Source: Cupriavidus plantarum (lineage in GTDB: Bacteria > Pseudomonadota > Gammaproteobacteria > Burkholderiales > Burkholderiaceae). Taken from it: a stretch of 64,000 nucleotides of DNA. Position numbers and translations under genes: made by a program. Within the stretch, counting starts at the first letter, position 1; every line of letters starts with the position of its first letter. The notes beneath the pieces were generated by a model. The model searched no databases and was not told the origin of the DNA. It saw nothing but the letters and a program-made list of their open reading frames with translations. The stretch lies in contig NZ_CAJPUX010000002.1 of NCBI RefSeq assembly GCF_905397285.1, forward strand, positions 682,001 through 746,000. Reading direction: 5' to 3'. Positions 9,262-18,063 of this stretch are shown piece after piece.

Positions 9262-9286
9262 GGAGAACGTGCTAAGGAGAACGTGC
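9262..9286 (+). repeat. duplicated ribosome-binding segment
   Basis: The 11-bp sequence GGAGAACGTGC occurs twice in the gap before the enoyl-CoA hydratase gene (9262-9272 and 9276-9286). The second copy provides the Shine-Dalgarno sequence, 8 bases from the ATG; the first abuts the stop codon of the receptor gene. A local duplication is the simplest origin. Confidence 0.8.
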
Positions 9287-9287
9287 G

Positions 9288-10076
9288 ATGAGCGAGAATC
9301 TGTCCACCTCTTTGTCGAATGAACACGCCGCCGTGGAAGTGGGAGCGCGTGGCATCGCGACAATCACCATCCGGCAGGCCAAGTCACTGAACATCCTCGG
9401 CACGCCCGTCATCGCCGACCTCACGCAGGCCGTACAGGCGCTGGCAGATCGTGGCGACGTGCGCGTGCTGATCGTGCGCGGCACCGGCGACAAGGGCTTC
9501 ATCGGGGGTGCCGATATCAACGAGATGGCCGCGCTGCAGCGTGACACCGCGGAGGCGTTCATCAGCGGACTGCGAGACCTCTGCAATGCGCTGCGCCATT
9601 TCCCCGTGCCGGTCATCGCGCGCATGCCGGGCTGGTGTCTGGGCGGCGGCCTCGAACTGGCGTTGGCGTGCGACATCCGCATTGCCGCGGACGATGCCAG
9701 GCTTGGCATGCCCGAGGTCAAGGTTGGCATCCCGTCGGTCATCCATGCGGCGCTGATGCCCCGCCTCATCGGCAACGCCCGCACGGCGTGGTATCTGCTG
9801 ACGGGGGAGATCGCCGACGCTGCGGAATCGCTTGCGGCCGGACTCGTCAGCCGCGTCGTGCCGCTGACGGCGCTGGACGCGGAAGTCGCGCGGATCGCCG
9901 AGTTGCTGGCCAGCTTCGGGCCGGAGGTGGTGCGGCAACAGAAGCGGCTGCTCCGCGCGTGGGAAGAGGCGCCGCTCGACGATGCCATCGAGGACAGCGT
10001 AAGCGAGTTCGGCAAGGCGTTCGAGACGGGCGAGCCTCAGCAGCACATGGCGGGCTTTATCAACCGGAAACGGTAG
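9288..10076 (+). CDS. enoyl-CoA hydratase/isomerase (crotonase family)
   Basis: A 262-aa crotonase-fold enzyme, expected to hydrate a 2-enoyl-CoA. The oxyanion-hole motif is RGTGDKGFIGGADINEM. The two catalytic glutamates are present with the right 20-residue spacing: Glu123 in GGGLELALACDI and Glu143 in GMPEVKVG. The C-terminal helix ends in FINRKR, normal for the family. Terminal gene of the CoA-transferase unit, it supplies the hydration step after CoA activation; no matching acyl-CoA dehydrogenase or thiolase is present here. Its last 17 bp overlap the converging LysR gene. Confidence 0.92.
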   Translation: MSENLSTSLSNEHAAVEVGARGIATITIRQAKSLNILGTPVIADLTQAVQALADRGDVRVLIVRGTGDKGFIGGADINEMAALQRDTAEAFISGLRDLCNALRHFPVPVIARMPGWCLGGGLELALACDIRIAADDARLGMPEVKVGIPSVIHAALMPRLIGNARTAWYLLTGEIADAAESLAAGLVSRVVPLTALDAEVARIAELLASFGPEVVRQQKRLLRAWEEAPLDDAIEDSVSEFGKAFETGEPQQHMAGFINRKR

Positions 10077-11001
10077 GCGACGGTTCGCGCGTGATCGCCA
10101 CGCGCGGATCGCTCAGCAGAAACTGCACGAACGCCGCGGCGAAGCCCGGGAGCTTGCCGTCGGCGCGCGTCACGAGATTCAGCTCTCGCACGGCCCAGGG
10201 CTCGTCGAGCGCGACGCCCACGACGCGTCCGTCCGCTATCGCCCCGGCGGCCACGCTGCGTGGCACGAGCGCGATGCCCACGCCGGCTTCCGCCAGCGAC
10301 AGCACGGCTTCGAATCCATGCGCATGCAACCGGACGTTGGGCTGCCGGCCGGCTCGCTGCGCCATGTCCTTGAGGAACAGGAAGTTGCTGCTGTTGCGGC
10401 TCATGCAGACGAAGTCGAACGCCAGCGCCGCCCCAAAGCGGACGCTGGTCTCGCGCGCCAGCGGGTGGCCGGCATGCATGGCGAGCACGAGCTCGTCCAC
10501 CGCATAGCGCACCGCGCGTACGCCAGTGGCGCTCGCGTCGTCCGTGAGTTCGTTGGCGAGGATGCCGATATCGGCTTCATGCGCGGTGACGGCCGCGACG
10601 ATGGCCTGGCTCGCGCGCTCCTCCAGGTCGATATTCACCTCCGGATGCGCCGCGAGAAAGCGGCTCACGCTCGGGATGATGAAGCCATTGAGCGAACTGC
10701 TGTTGGCCAGCAGCCGGATATGTCCCTTCAGCCCGCTGGCGAACTGCCCCACCTCTGCATGCATGCGTTCGATGCCCTGCAGCAACTCGCGCACGTGCGC
10801 GAGCAGCATGTCTCCCGCGGGCGTCAGATCCATGCCCCGCGGTCCGCGCACGAACAATGGGATGCCGAGCGCATGCTCGAGGTTCTTCAACCGGTAGCTC
10901 GCGGCCGAGGCGGTGATATGCGTGGCGTTCGCGCCGCCGGCCAGGCTATGCGCTTCGGCGATGGCCTGGAATAGCCGAAGATCCGTTAGTTCGTAGCGCA
11001 A
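10060..11001 (-). CDS. LysR-family transcriptional regulator
   Basis: A 313-aa LysR regulator with an N-terminal winged helix-turn-helix ([20 protein letters not shown], about 7-65) and a two-lobed effector domain. The start shown is a TTG giving [14 protein letters not shown], the natural beginning for the family. The frame stays open to 11157, but that extension is not LysR-like. It is divergent from the GST/fusion operon (180-bp gap) and converges on the enoyl-CoA hydratase gene, so the GST operon is the likelier target. I could not pick a clear T-N11-A site in the gap; a TTCG-TG-CGAA dyad lies near 11105. Confidence 0.88.
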   Translation of the reverse strand: MRYELTDLRLFQAIAEAHSLAGGANATHITASAASYRLKNLEHALGIPLFVRGPRGMDLTPAGDMLLAHVRELLQGIERMHAEVGQFASGLKGHIRLLANSSSLNGFIIPSVSRFLAAHPEVNIDLEERASQAIVAAVTAHEADIGILANELTDDASATGVRAVRYAVDELVLAMHAGHPLARETSVRFGAALAFDFVCMSRNSSNFLFLKDMAQRAGRQPNVRLHAHGFEAVLSLAEAGVGIALVPRSVAAGAIADGRVVGVALDEPWAVRELNLVTRADGKLPGFAAAFVQFLLSDPRVAITREPSPTVSG

Positions 11002-11180
11002 GGCAGGTCGTCCCTGTATGTCGGTCGGCCTCGTATGCAGGCCGTCCTTGTGGGTGGGTGCAAAAGATAGCAGATTTCGTCGTCCGCACATCCCGATGGC
11101 GTTCGTGCGAAGTTGCAATACCCGGCGGGGCGCCGCGCAATAGTCTTGCACCTGCACCCCCCTCTCGGAGATCGCCTGCC

Positions 11181-11798
11181 ATGAAGCTCTATTACCACCA
11201 TCTGTCCGGTCATTCGCACCGCGTGCGCCTTCTGCTGTCCCTGCTGGGCGTCGAGTACGAGCCCATCGAGGTCGACCTCGCCGCCGGCGCGCACAAGTCG
11301 CCCGAATACCTCAAGCTGAACCGCTTCGGTCAGGTACCGGTCCTCGTCGATGGCAGCGATGTCATTGCGGATTCGAATGCGATTCTGGTCTATCTTGCCA
11401 AGAAGCTCGGCAAGACGGACTGGCTGCCCGAGGCGCCCGTGCAGGCGGCGGCCGTGCAACGGTGGCTATCCATCGCGGCCGGCGAGATCGCCTATGGTCC
11501 CGCCGCCGCGCGGCTGATCACCGTATTCGGCGCGCGCTACAACGCCGAGGAAGTGATCGGGCGCGCGCACGCGATACTCAAGCTGATCGACGCGGAACTG
11601 GAAGGCAACGCGTTCCTCGCGCTCGACCGCCCGACGATCGCCGATGTCGCGCTGTATGGATACATCGCGCGCGCCCCGGAAGGCAATGTCGATCTGTCTG
11701 CCTATCGAAACGTGAATGCCTGGCTGCAGCGGATCGAAGCGCTCCCGGGGTTCTTCCCGTTCGTCAGAACGCCCGCGGGGCTCACTGCCAACCAGTGA
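11181..11798 (+). CDS. glutathione S-transferase family protein
   Basis: A 205-aa cytosolic GST. The N-terminal thioredoxin-like domain starts [20 protein letters not shown], where a Ser or His near residue 9-12 would activate the glutathione thiol, and contains the cis-Pro segment GQVPVLVDG and the glutathione-gamma-Glu contact [12 protein letters not shown]. The all-helical C-terminal domain contains the [14 protein letters not shown] motif. It begins a unit with the three-domain oxidoreductase 25 bp downstream and is divergent from a LysR gene. Glutathione conjugation or dehalogenation of an electrophile is plausible; the substrate is unknown. Confidence 0.9.
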   Translation: MKLYYHHLSGHSHRVRLLLSLLGVEYEPIEVDLAAGAHKSPEYLKLNRFGQVPVLVDGSDVIADSNAILVYLAKKLGKTDWLPEAPVQAAAVQRWLSIAAGEIAYGPAAARLITVFGARYNAEEVIGRAHAILKLIDAELEGNAFLALDRPTIADVALYGYIARAPEGNVDLSAYRNVNAWLQRIEALPGFFPFVRTPAGLTANQ

Positions 11799-11823
11799 AG
11801 ACAACAGCCGACGGAGGCATACG

Positions 11824-13914
11824 ATGGCAACGGAAAACGGTAGCGAGGCGGCTTCGCCCTGGCATGCGGGTGAGCTTTCGATGCAACGGCAACTCGGCGT
11901 CGCCGAGCGCATGCGCGACGTCGGGCGTCGCGTGATTCGCGACTACATGCCGGACCAGCACCGTGAGTTCTTCGCGGGACTACCGTTTCTGGTGATGGGA
12001 GCCGTGGATGCCGACGGTCTTCCCTGGGCCACCGTGATCGCCGGTCGGTCCGGCTTCATGCAATCGCCGGCGCCGACGTCGCTGCACGTCGACGTGATCA
12101 CCGATCCGCGCGATCCCGCGAGCGCGGGGCTCGCTGACGGTGCCAGCGTCGGATTGCTGGGGGTGGAGTTCCACACGCGCCGGCGCAACCGCATGAATGG
12201 CACGGTGGCCAACCGGACCGACAAGGGGTTCGAGGTGACGGTGGCCCAGAGCTTCGGCAACTGCCCCCAGTACATTCAGTTGCGAAAGCCGGCATTCGCG
12301 CGAGACCCGTCTACGCCATCGACGGCGCCTGTCGAGCGATTGGCCGCGCTGGGCGAGCGCGAGCGCGCACTGATCCGCGCGGCGGACATGCTCTTCGTCG
12401 CGTCGTACGTAGATGGCGAGCGGGGCGGCGCGAGGCAGGTGGATGTTTCGAGCCGTGGCGGCAAGGCGGGCTTCGTGCGCGTAGGCGAAGACGGTGTGCT
12501 CACGGTGCCGGATTTCGCGGGCAATCTGTTCTTCGCCACGCTCGGCAACTTTCTCGTCAACCCGCGCGCGAGCGTCACCTTTGTCGATTTCGAGACGGGC
12601 GACATGCTGCAATTGAGCGGCACGGCGTCGGTCACGCTCGACGACCCCGAGATCGGCGCCTTCCAGGGTGCCGAGCGGCTATGGCACTTCACGCCGCAAC
12701 ACATCGTGTATCGGCCCGACGCCTTGCCGGTGCGGTGGACGTTTCTGGCGAATGGATGGTCGCCGAATTCGCTGATGACTGGAAGCTGGGACCAGGCCGC
12801 GGAGCGGCTGAAAGCGGCCGCGCTGGCCAACGCATGGCGGCCGTTCCGTGTCGTCGATATCGTGGACGAATCTTCCACGATCCGTTCTTTTCACCTCGAA
12901 CCCGACGATGCGGCCGGCATGATTCCGCACATGGCCGGACAGCATCTGCCCATCCGCGTCACGCCGCCTGCCTGTGGCAAGCCCGTTATCCGCACTTACA
13001 CGATTTCGGTCGCGCCATCGGACGGCCGGTACCGGATCAGCGTGAAGCGAGAGGGCGTCGTCTCGACATACCTCCACGACACGATGCGCGTCGGCAGCGT
13101 GATCGAGGCACGCGCGCCTGCCGGACAGTTCGTCGTCGATGCGGCCGAGCGCCGGCCTGCCGTGTTCCTCGCAGCGGGCGTCGGGGTCACGCCGCTGCTC
13201 GCCATGCTGCGGCACGTGGTCTACGAGGGACTGCGCAAGCGCAGGATCCGCGAGGCGTGGATGTTCCACGCCGCGCGATCGCTCGGCGAGCGGGCGTTCA
13301 CCGAGGAGCTGCGTGGCCTTGTCGAGGCGTCCGGCGGGAAGGTGCGCTGCGTGCGCGTGCTGTCGGAGGTAGCCGATGCCGAGGAAGGCAAGGACTACGA
13401 TATCGCCGGGCGTATCGACGTAGCGCTGCTGCGCCGCACGCTGCCGTTCGACGACTACGATTTCTATCTGTGCGGCCCGCCGGGCTTCATGCAGGCCACC
13501 TACGATGGATTGCGCGATCTCAATGTGGCCGACGCACGGATTCATGCCGAAGCCTTCGGTCCGTCTGGCCTGACCCGGCGACAGGACGCCGGCGCCGGCG
13601 CGATCGTCGCGGGGCCGGTGCGGACCGCCGCGCAAACGCCCACGCCCGTGGCATTCGTCCGATCCGGCAAGGAGGCGCGCTGGAGTCCCGGCGGCGGCTC
13701 GCTGCTCGATCTCGCCGAGTCGCGGGGCCTGAGTCCCGAGTTCAGTTGCCGAGGGGGCACCTGCGGCACGTGCCGCACGAAGATCGTCGAGGGCGCCGTG
13801 GCCTATGCGGTCGCGCCCGGCTATCGCACGGAGGACGACGAAGCGCTCATCTGCTGCGCCGTGCCCGCCGACCCATCGTCCGGCGGGGGCGCACGCCTGC
13901 TGCTGGATCTCTAA
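11824..13914 (+). CDS. PNPOx-like / FAD-NAD oxidoreductase / [2Fe-2S] ferredoxin fusion
   Basis: A 696-aa three-part redox protein. Residues about 35-320 are a pyridoxamine-phosphate-oxidase-like split barrel (FFAGLPFLVMGAVDADGLPW). Residues about 335-570 form a ferredoxin-NADP-reductase module, with the flavin motif IRTYTISVAPSDGRYRISVK near 388-407, the nucleotide-site AAGVGVTPLLAML and the YLCGPPGFMQ strand. Residues about 610-696 form a plant-type ferredoxin with Cys642, Cys647, Cys650 and Cys677 as cluster ligands. Electrons would pass from NAD(P)H through FAD and the iron-sulfur cluster to the N-terminal barrel or a partner. The GST gene is 25 bp upstream, so a joint role in electrophile or nitro/quinone detoxification is inferred. 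Confidence 0.88.
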   Translation: MATENGSEAASPWHAGELSMQRQLGVAERMRDVGRRVIRDYMPDQHREFFAGLPFLVMGAVDADGLPWATVIAGRSGFMQSPAPTSLHVDVITDPRDPASAGLADGASVGLLGVEFHTRRRNRMNGTVANRTDKGFEVTVAQSFGNCPQYIQLRKPAFARDPSTPSTAPVERLAALGERERALIRAADMLFVASYVDGERGGARQVDVSSRGGKAGFVRVGEDGVLTVPDFAGNLFFATLGNFLVNPRASVTFVDFETGDMLQLSGTASVTLDDPEIGAFQGAERLWHFTPQHIVYRPDALPVRWTFLANGWSPNSLMTGSWDQAAERLKAAALANAWRPFRVVDIVDESSTIRSFHLEPDDAAGMIPHMAGQHLPIRVTPPACGKPVIRTYTISVAPSDGRYRISVKREGVVSTYLHDTMRVGSVIEARAPAGQFVVDAAERRPAVFLAAGVGVTPLLAMLRHVVYEGLRKRRIREAWMFHAARSLGERAFTEELRGLVEASGGKVRCVRVLSEVADAEEGKDYDIAGRIDVALLRRTLPFDDYDFYLCGPPGFMQATYDGLRDLNVADARIHAEAFGPSGLTRRQDAGAGAIVAGPVRTAAQTPTPVAFVRSGKEARWSPGGGSLLDLAESRGLSPEFSCRGGTCGTCRTKIVEGAVAYAVAPGYRTEDDEALICCAVPADPSSGGGARLLLDL

Positions 13915-13937
13915 GGTACGTAATCCAGGCAGCTAGG

Positions 13938-13963
13938 CCAATCAGGTAAGCCAATCAGGTAAG
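13938..13963 (+). repeat. two tandem copies of a 13-bp repeat upstream of a LysR gene
   Basis: CCAATCAGGTAAG occurs twice with no spacer between the fusion gene's stop and the next LysR gene. The copies are identical. They could be a duplicated regulator site or simple slippage; no other copy was noticed nearby. Confidence 0.75.
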
Positions 13964-13999
13964 CTAATGCCCGCGCAAACACGGCGGGAGCTGAGAGAC

Positions 14000-14914
14000 A
14001 TGGGCATTCGCGAGATCGAGATCTTTCGTGCTGTCATGACGTCGGGCAGCATGAGCAAGGCGGCGGTGTTGCTGGGCGTCTCGCAGCCGGCCGTCAGCCA
14101 GGCGATCCGCAAGCTCGAGACTGCTGCCGCGGTCAGCCTGTTCGCGCGGACGCGCGGGCGGCTCGAGCCCACCTCCGCCGCCAGCGCGCTCATGAGCGAT
14201 GTGGACCGGTTCTTCGCCGGCTATGAATACATCGAACACCGCATACGCAGCTTGCGCTCGTACGGGCTCGGGCGCCTGACGGTCGCCATCAATCCCGCAT
14301 TCGGCCTCGGCTTCATCTCGCGCGCGATCGCCGCCTTCGAGGCCGACAAGCGCGGCGTGCAGGTATCGCTGCAGGTGATGAACACGCACGAGGTCCACGA
14401 GACGGTATCCGCCGGCAAGGTCGAGTTTGGCCTGATGGCGGCCGGCCTCTCGATGGCCGGGCTGGAGCATTCACCGTTCGCTCACTTGCGCGCGGTCGTC
14501 GTCATGCGCGATGGCCATCCGCTTGCGCGCCGGCGCACGGTGACACCCAAGGATCTGGAGCGGCAGCCCTTTATCGCGCTCAACTCGGCGGACCCGACGC
14601 GCATCTCGCTGGAGAACCAGTTCGGCGAGAGCGGCGTCTTTCTCAAGCCGCTCGTGGAGACGCCCAACTCGCACACGGTCTGCGAACTCGCACTGGCCGG
14701 CGTGGGTGTCGGCGTATCGCATCCGCTCGTCGCCGCGGACTATATGGACAGAGGGCTGACCATCCGGCCGCTCTCGATCGACGTTGTGCTGAACAGCGTC
14801 ATCGCTTTTCGCGCGGGCGCGCCGCTCTCCGAACACGCCAAGGGCGTCATCCGCCAGATGCGCGTGCAACTCGCGCAGGAGTCGTCCGCGCTTGCCGCGA
14901 AGATGGCCGCCTGA
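14000..14914 (+). CDS. LysR-family transcriptional regulator
   Basis: A 304-aa LysR protein. The DNA-binding domain covers about residues 1-62 (IEIFRAVMTSGSMSKAAVLL then SQPAVSQAIRKLE), followed by an effector domain with typical EFGLMAAGLS and HPLARR motifs. The ATG at 14000 is preferred because GGGAG lies 10 bases upstream and the protein then begins in the usual way; an in-frame ATG at 13967 adds eleven charged residues. It lies 85 bp after the redox fusion gene. A LysR-type palindrome begins 5 bp after its stop codon, with a near-copy at the next gene's start, so it probably controls the downstream AraC gene. Confidence 0.88.
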   Translation: MGIREIEIFRAVMTSGSMSKAAVLLGVSQPAVSQAIRKLETAAAVSLFARTRGRLEPTSAASALMSDVDRFFAGYEYIEHRIRSLRSYGLGRLTVAINPAFGLGFISRAIAAFEADKRGVQVSLQVMNTHEVHETVSAGKVEFGLMAAGLSMAGLEHSPFAHLRAVVVMRDGHPLARRRTVTPKDLERQPFIALNSADPTRISLENQFGESGVFLKPLVETPNSHTVCELALAGVGVGVSHPLVAADYMDRGLTIRPLSIDVVLNSVIAFRAGAPLSEHAKGVIRQMRVQLAQESSALAAKMAA

Positions 14915-14918
14915 GCTC

Positions 14919-14933
14919 ATAAGCGCAGCTTAT
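14919..14933. promoter_or_regulatory. LysR-type operator, site 1
   Basis: ATAAGCGCAGCTTAT is a perfect dyad (6-bp arms, 3-bp centre) with T-N11-A geometry, the generic LysR recognition pattern. It lies between the LysR stop codon and the AraC gene, 82 bp before the AraC start. Confidence 0.6.
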
Positions 14934-15001
14934 CGACCACCCCGCGAAGCGATATTGCGTTGCGGCTAAGCCCTTACGAAAATGGCTGGGAGCACCACCC
15001 T

Positions 15002-15016
15002 ATAAGCCCAGCCTAT
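15002..15016. promoter_or_regulatory. LysR-type operator, site 2, overlapping the AraC start codon
   Basis: ATAAGCCCAGCCTAT matches site 1 at 13 of 15 positions and keeps T-N11-A. Its centre is 83 bp from that of site 1, close to eight helical turns, so one dimer pair or looped tetramer could bridge both. It runs into the ATG at 15015. Confidence 0.5.
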
Positions 15017-15998
15017 GGATACCGACGCGCCAGCTTTGACCCTTCCGGACACCGACGCCGACGCCGACGCGGAGGTGCAGTGGCGGGGAGACACGTATCT
15101 GTTCCCCGCGGGCGCGGCGCCCGTCTGCGCATGGGGAAGATGGAGCGATCGCCGTCGCGAACCGCGCATGCTGACGTCCCCGCGATTGGAGGGTCACTAC
15201 ACCATCGAGATCCTCTTGTCCGACACGATGGTGGATTGCTACATGGGTGGCGTGGGCGCCTTCACGCGCGGCGGGCATTTCGGCGCCTCGCAGGTGACGC
15301 CGCCCGGCGAGCGGGTACGGTGCCGCGTCGAGCGGCCGATGGAGTCGGTGATTCTGTATGTCCCCGCGGGCACGATGCATGACACGCTGCATCGCTGCGG
15401 ACAGCACGTACCGGAGGGATTCGCGCTCGAGGATCCGTGCTTTCGCGCGGATCCCGTGCTCGGACGCTTCGTCGGCGCGCTGGCCGAAGCGGCGAGCCTG
15501 CAGGATCCCTCGACCGCACTGTTCGTCGACCACGCGTGCCGGACCGTGGTGGCGTATCTCGTGCGCGCGCAATTGCAATCGACGCGCGCGCCGGGCAGGC
15601 CGTCAGGGCTTCAGGCATGGCGCCTGCGCAAGGCGCTGGACTTCATCAGCGCCAATGCCACCGAGGCCATCTCGCTGCAGGCCATGGCGGACCACGTGGG
15701 ACTCAGCCGCATGCACTTCGCCGCGCAATTCCTGCTGGCGACGGGCATGACGCCCCATACCTACCTGATTGAAGCCCGGCTCGACATCGCCAAGCGGCTG
15801 CTATCCGAAGGCCAGCTCGCGCTGGCGGCCATCGCGGTCGATACGGGCTTCCACTCCCAGGCGCATTTCACCAACGTGTTCCGCAAATCCACGGGCACCA
15901 CGCCGGGACGGTGGCGCGCGCGCGTGATGGACGCCGCCATCGACCGCGATGCACACAACCCGCGTGCGGCATCCTTCATGCCCGACGCGGCGCGCTAG
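15015..15998 (+). CDS. AraC-family transcriptional regulator
   Basis: A 327-aa regulator with an N-terminal sensor domain (about 20-190) and a C-terminal AraC pair of helix-turn-helices (about 205-305): LQAMADHVGLSRMHFAAQF, then the second recognition helix in DTGFHSQAHFTNVFRKSTGT and the closing TTPGRWR. Residues 10-20 are an Asp/Ala repeat from a GACGCC tract. Two matching LysR-type palindromes sit upstream, the second on the start codon, so it is probably part of a LysR-to-AraC relay. The gene it controls is not obvious; the purine-type deaminase and permease converge on it and could be the target. Confidence 0.88.
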   Translation: MDTDAPALTLPDTDADADAEVQWRGDTYLFPAGAAPVCAWGRWSDRRREPRMLTSPRLEGHYTIEILLSDTMVDCYMGGVGAFTRGGHFGASQVTPPGERVRCRVERPMESVILYVPAGTMHDTLHRCGQHVPEGFALEDPCFRADPVLGRFVGALAEAASLQDPSTALFVDHACRTVVAYLVRAQLQSTRAPGRPSGLQAWRLRKALDFISANATEAISLQAMADHVGLSRMHFAAQFLLATGMTPHTYLIEARLDIAKRLLSEGQLALAAIAVDTGFHSQAHFTNVFRKSTGTTPGRWRARVMDAAIDRDAHNPRAASFMPDAAR

Positions 15999-16003
15999 CC
16001 TCG

Positions 16004-16546
16004 TCACTTCCAGAAGCCCTCGTGCGCGCGGGCGGCTTCCTCTTCGAGCATCGGACCCGCGACGTCCACTCGCCGCTGGCCGCGCGCGAAGACCTCTCGG
16101 CATGGCAACGAGAACGTCGGATTTTCGGGATGGTCGCCGGTGAGGCCGAGGAGGGTGTGCTCGGACAGGGCATAGACCACGCGACCAATACCCGTCCAGT
16201 AGATCGCGCCCGCGCACATGCAGCATGGTTCCGCGCTCGTGTAGAGCGTGCATCGGGCCAGCGCTCCCGGCGGCAGCACGCGCGCGGCGGCCGCGGCGGC
16301 GACGAGTTCGGCATGCTGGGTGGGATCCCCTTCGGGCGGCATCGAGTTGTTGCCTGCCGCCGATACGATGTTTCCGGCTTCGTCGGCCACGAGCGCCGCA
16401 AATGGATGGCGGCCGCGTTCCCTCGACCGGTACGACTCGGCAATCGACTGCCGCAGCAGATCCAGATCGCGCGCGCGGATGCCCTGGGACGTTTCGGCTT
16501 CGGACGTTTCGGCGTTGAACGTTTTATTTAGCGGCGGGATACTCAT
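16004..16546 (-). CDS. nucleoside/nucleobase deaminase (cytidine deaminase-like, guanine-deaminase type)
   Basis: A 180-aa zinc hydrolase of the CDA superfamily. The metal site is complete: His78 with catalytic Glu80 in QHAEL, and Cys108 and Cys111 in PCCMC. The layout, with TSAEPCCMCAGAIYWTGIGR, is that of small guanine deaminases and TadA-like enzymes. The chosen ATG (MSIPPLN) lies 23 bp inside the upstream permease gene, so the two are translationally coupled on the minus strand. A purine permease partner favours deamination of a purine base such as guanine to xanthine over tRNA editing. An extra 25 residues precede the fold. Confidence 0.87.
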   Translation of the reverse strand: MSIPPLNKTFNAETSEAETSQGIRARDLDLLRQSIAESYRSRERGRHPFAALVADEAGNIVSAAGNNSMPPEGDPTQHAELVAAAAAARVLPPGALARCTLYTSAEPCCMCAGAIYWTGIGRVVYALSEHTLLGLTGDHPENPTFSLPCREVFARGQRRVDVAGPMLEEEAARAHEGFWK

Positions 16547-17867
16547 GGGATTCTTCCAGAAGGTGGGTGTTCGGCTTGCCATTCAGCAGCACGTTGAGGA
16601 GGATCGCGGTCATGCCGCCGAGGAAGATGCCGCTGTCCAGCACCAGCTTCCACGTGCCGCCGACGTGCGCGAATAACGCGGGAAAGGACATGGGCAACAC
16701 GCCGACGCTGATCGAAACGGCGACAACGATCGCGTTGCGTGTGCCGTCGAACTTCACCCGCGACAACTCCTGAATGCCGGCAACGGTCGTCATGCCGAAC
16801 ATCACGATGGCGCAGCCACCGAGGACGGGGCGCGGGACGGATGCAATCAGTGCGCCGAGCTTGGGGAACAACCCCATCAACACCATGATGACGCCGGCGG
16901 TCGCCACGACATAGCGGCTCTTGACGCCGGACAGCGCGATAAGGCCAGTGTTCTGCGTGAAGGCGTTGTACGGAAAGCTGTTGAAGATGCCGCCAAGCAT
17001 CGTGGAGAGACCGTCGGCGCGAAACGCGTTACCGAGCGTTTGCTGGTTCGCCGGCTTGCCGACGATCTTGCCGATGGCCAGGCAGTTGCCCGTGGTTTCC
17101 GCCATGATGATCAGCATCGCCAGCACCATGATGAGCGCGGGTGCGATGCGGAACTCCGGCATGCCGAAAGCGAACGGCGCGCTGATCTCGAACCAGGCGG
17201 CGCTGCCGACATGAGAGAAATCGGTGAGCCCGAACGCGGTGGCGATGATCGTTCCCGCCACCAGCCCGAGCAGCACCGAGAGATTCCCCACGATGCCGCG
17301 GAAGCGCGCGTTGATCACGAGCGTGACGACGATCGTGGCGGCACCCAGCAAGAGGTTCGACACGCTGCCGAATTCAGGCGCCCCCGGGTCGCCGCCGCCG
17401 AGCCAGATGGCGGCGGCGGGCATCAGCGACACACCGATGATCGTGATCAGGCTGCCGATGACCACCGGCGGGAAAAAGCGGAGCAGCCGGCTGAACACCG
17501 GCGCCAGCGCAATCGTCGCCGCGCCCGCGGCGATGACGGAACCGAACACGACGGCGAGTCCGTACTGCTGTCCGATCATGATCATCGGCGCCAATGCGAT
17601 GAACGAGCAGCCCTGGATCAGCGGCAGGCGCGCGCCGAACCTCCATATGCCGAGGCATTGGAGGATCGTCGCGATGCCGGACGTCAGCAGATTCGCGTTG
17701 ATCAGGGTGACTACCTGCACCGGGGACAGGCCCAGCGCACTGCCGAGAATCAGCGGCACCGCGACAGCGCCCGCATACATCATCAGCACATGCTGCAAGC
17801 CATAACTTGCCAACTGCCTCGCCGGCAGCACCTCGTCCACCGGGTTCACCGCGGTGCTCTTGCTCAT
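16524..17867 (-). CDS. NCS2-family xanthine/uracil (purine) permease
   Basis: A 447-aa inner-membrane nucleobase:cation symporter of the NCS2 family with about 14 hydrophobic segments. Diagnostic stretches are YGLQHVLMMYAGAVAVPLIL near the N-terminus, the substrate-site segment AETTGNCLAIG and the signature TQNTGLIALSGVKSR. The ATG at 17867 follows a GAGGG ribosome-binding site; the frame is open upstream to 18227 but that part is not transporter-like. It overlaps the deaminase gene and is divergent from a LysR gene with a palindrome between them. Xanthine, urate or guanine are the likely cargo, inferred from the deaminase. Confidence 0.92.
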   Translation of the reverse strand: MSKSTAVNPVDEVLPARQLASYGLQHVLMMYAGAVAVPLILGSALGLSPVQVVTLINANLLTSGIATILQCLGIWRFGARLPLIQGCSFIALAPMIMIGQQYGLAVVFGSVIAAGAATIALAPVFSRLLRFFPPVVIGSLITIIGVSLMPAAAIWLGGGDPGAPEFGSVSNLLLGAATIVVTLVINARFRGIVGNLSVLLGLVAGTIIATAFGLTDFSHVGSAAWFEISAPFAFGMPEFRIAPALIMVLAMLIIMAETTGNCLAIGKIVGKPANQQTLGNAFRADGLSTMLGGIFNSFPYNAFTQNTGLIALSGVKSRYVVATAGVIMVLMGLFPKLGALIASVPRPVLGGCAIVMFGMTTVAGIQELSRVKFDGTRNAIVVAVSISVGVLPMSFPALFAHVGGTWKLVLDSGIFLGGMTAILLNVLLNGKPNTHLLEESHEYPAAK

Positions 17868-18035
17868 TCGCCCTCTCCCTCGCTGATGAAGTGGGCAGAG
17901 GAATTCCCGCTGCCCCAGATATGTGCGTGACATGCACGAAGACAGGGCGCCGCATCGCTCAGACCCCGCCTGATTGCATGCCCTGACTTCGCTAGTGCAT
18001 GATCCATCGGAGACGTCATAAAACCAAATCAAGAG

Positions 18036-18054
18036 CCATCGATTTTCTCGATGG
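18036..18054. promoter_or_regulatory. palindrome between permease and divergent LysR gene
   Basis: CCATCGA-TTTTC-TCGATGG is a perfect 7-bp dyad containing T-N11-A (ATCGATTTTCTCGAT). It lies 9 bp upstream of the LysR ATG and about 170 bp from the permease start, as expected for an autoregulatory LysR site that also serves the divergent permease-deaminase unit. Confidence 0.55.
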
Positions 18055-18063
18055 AACAGGACT

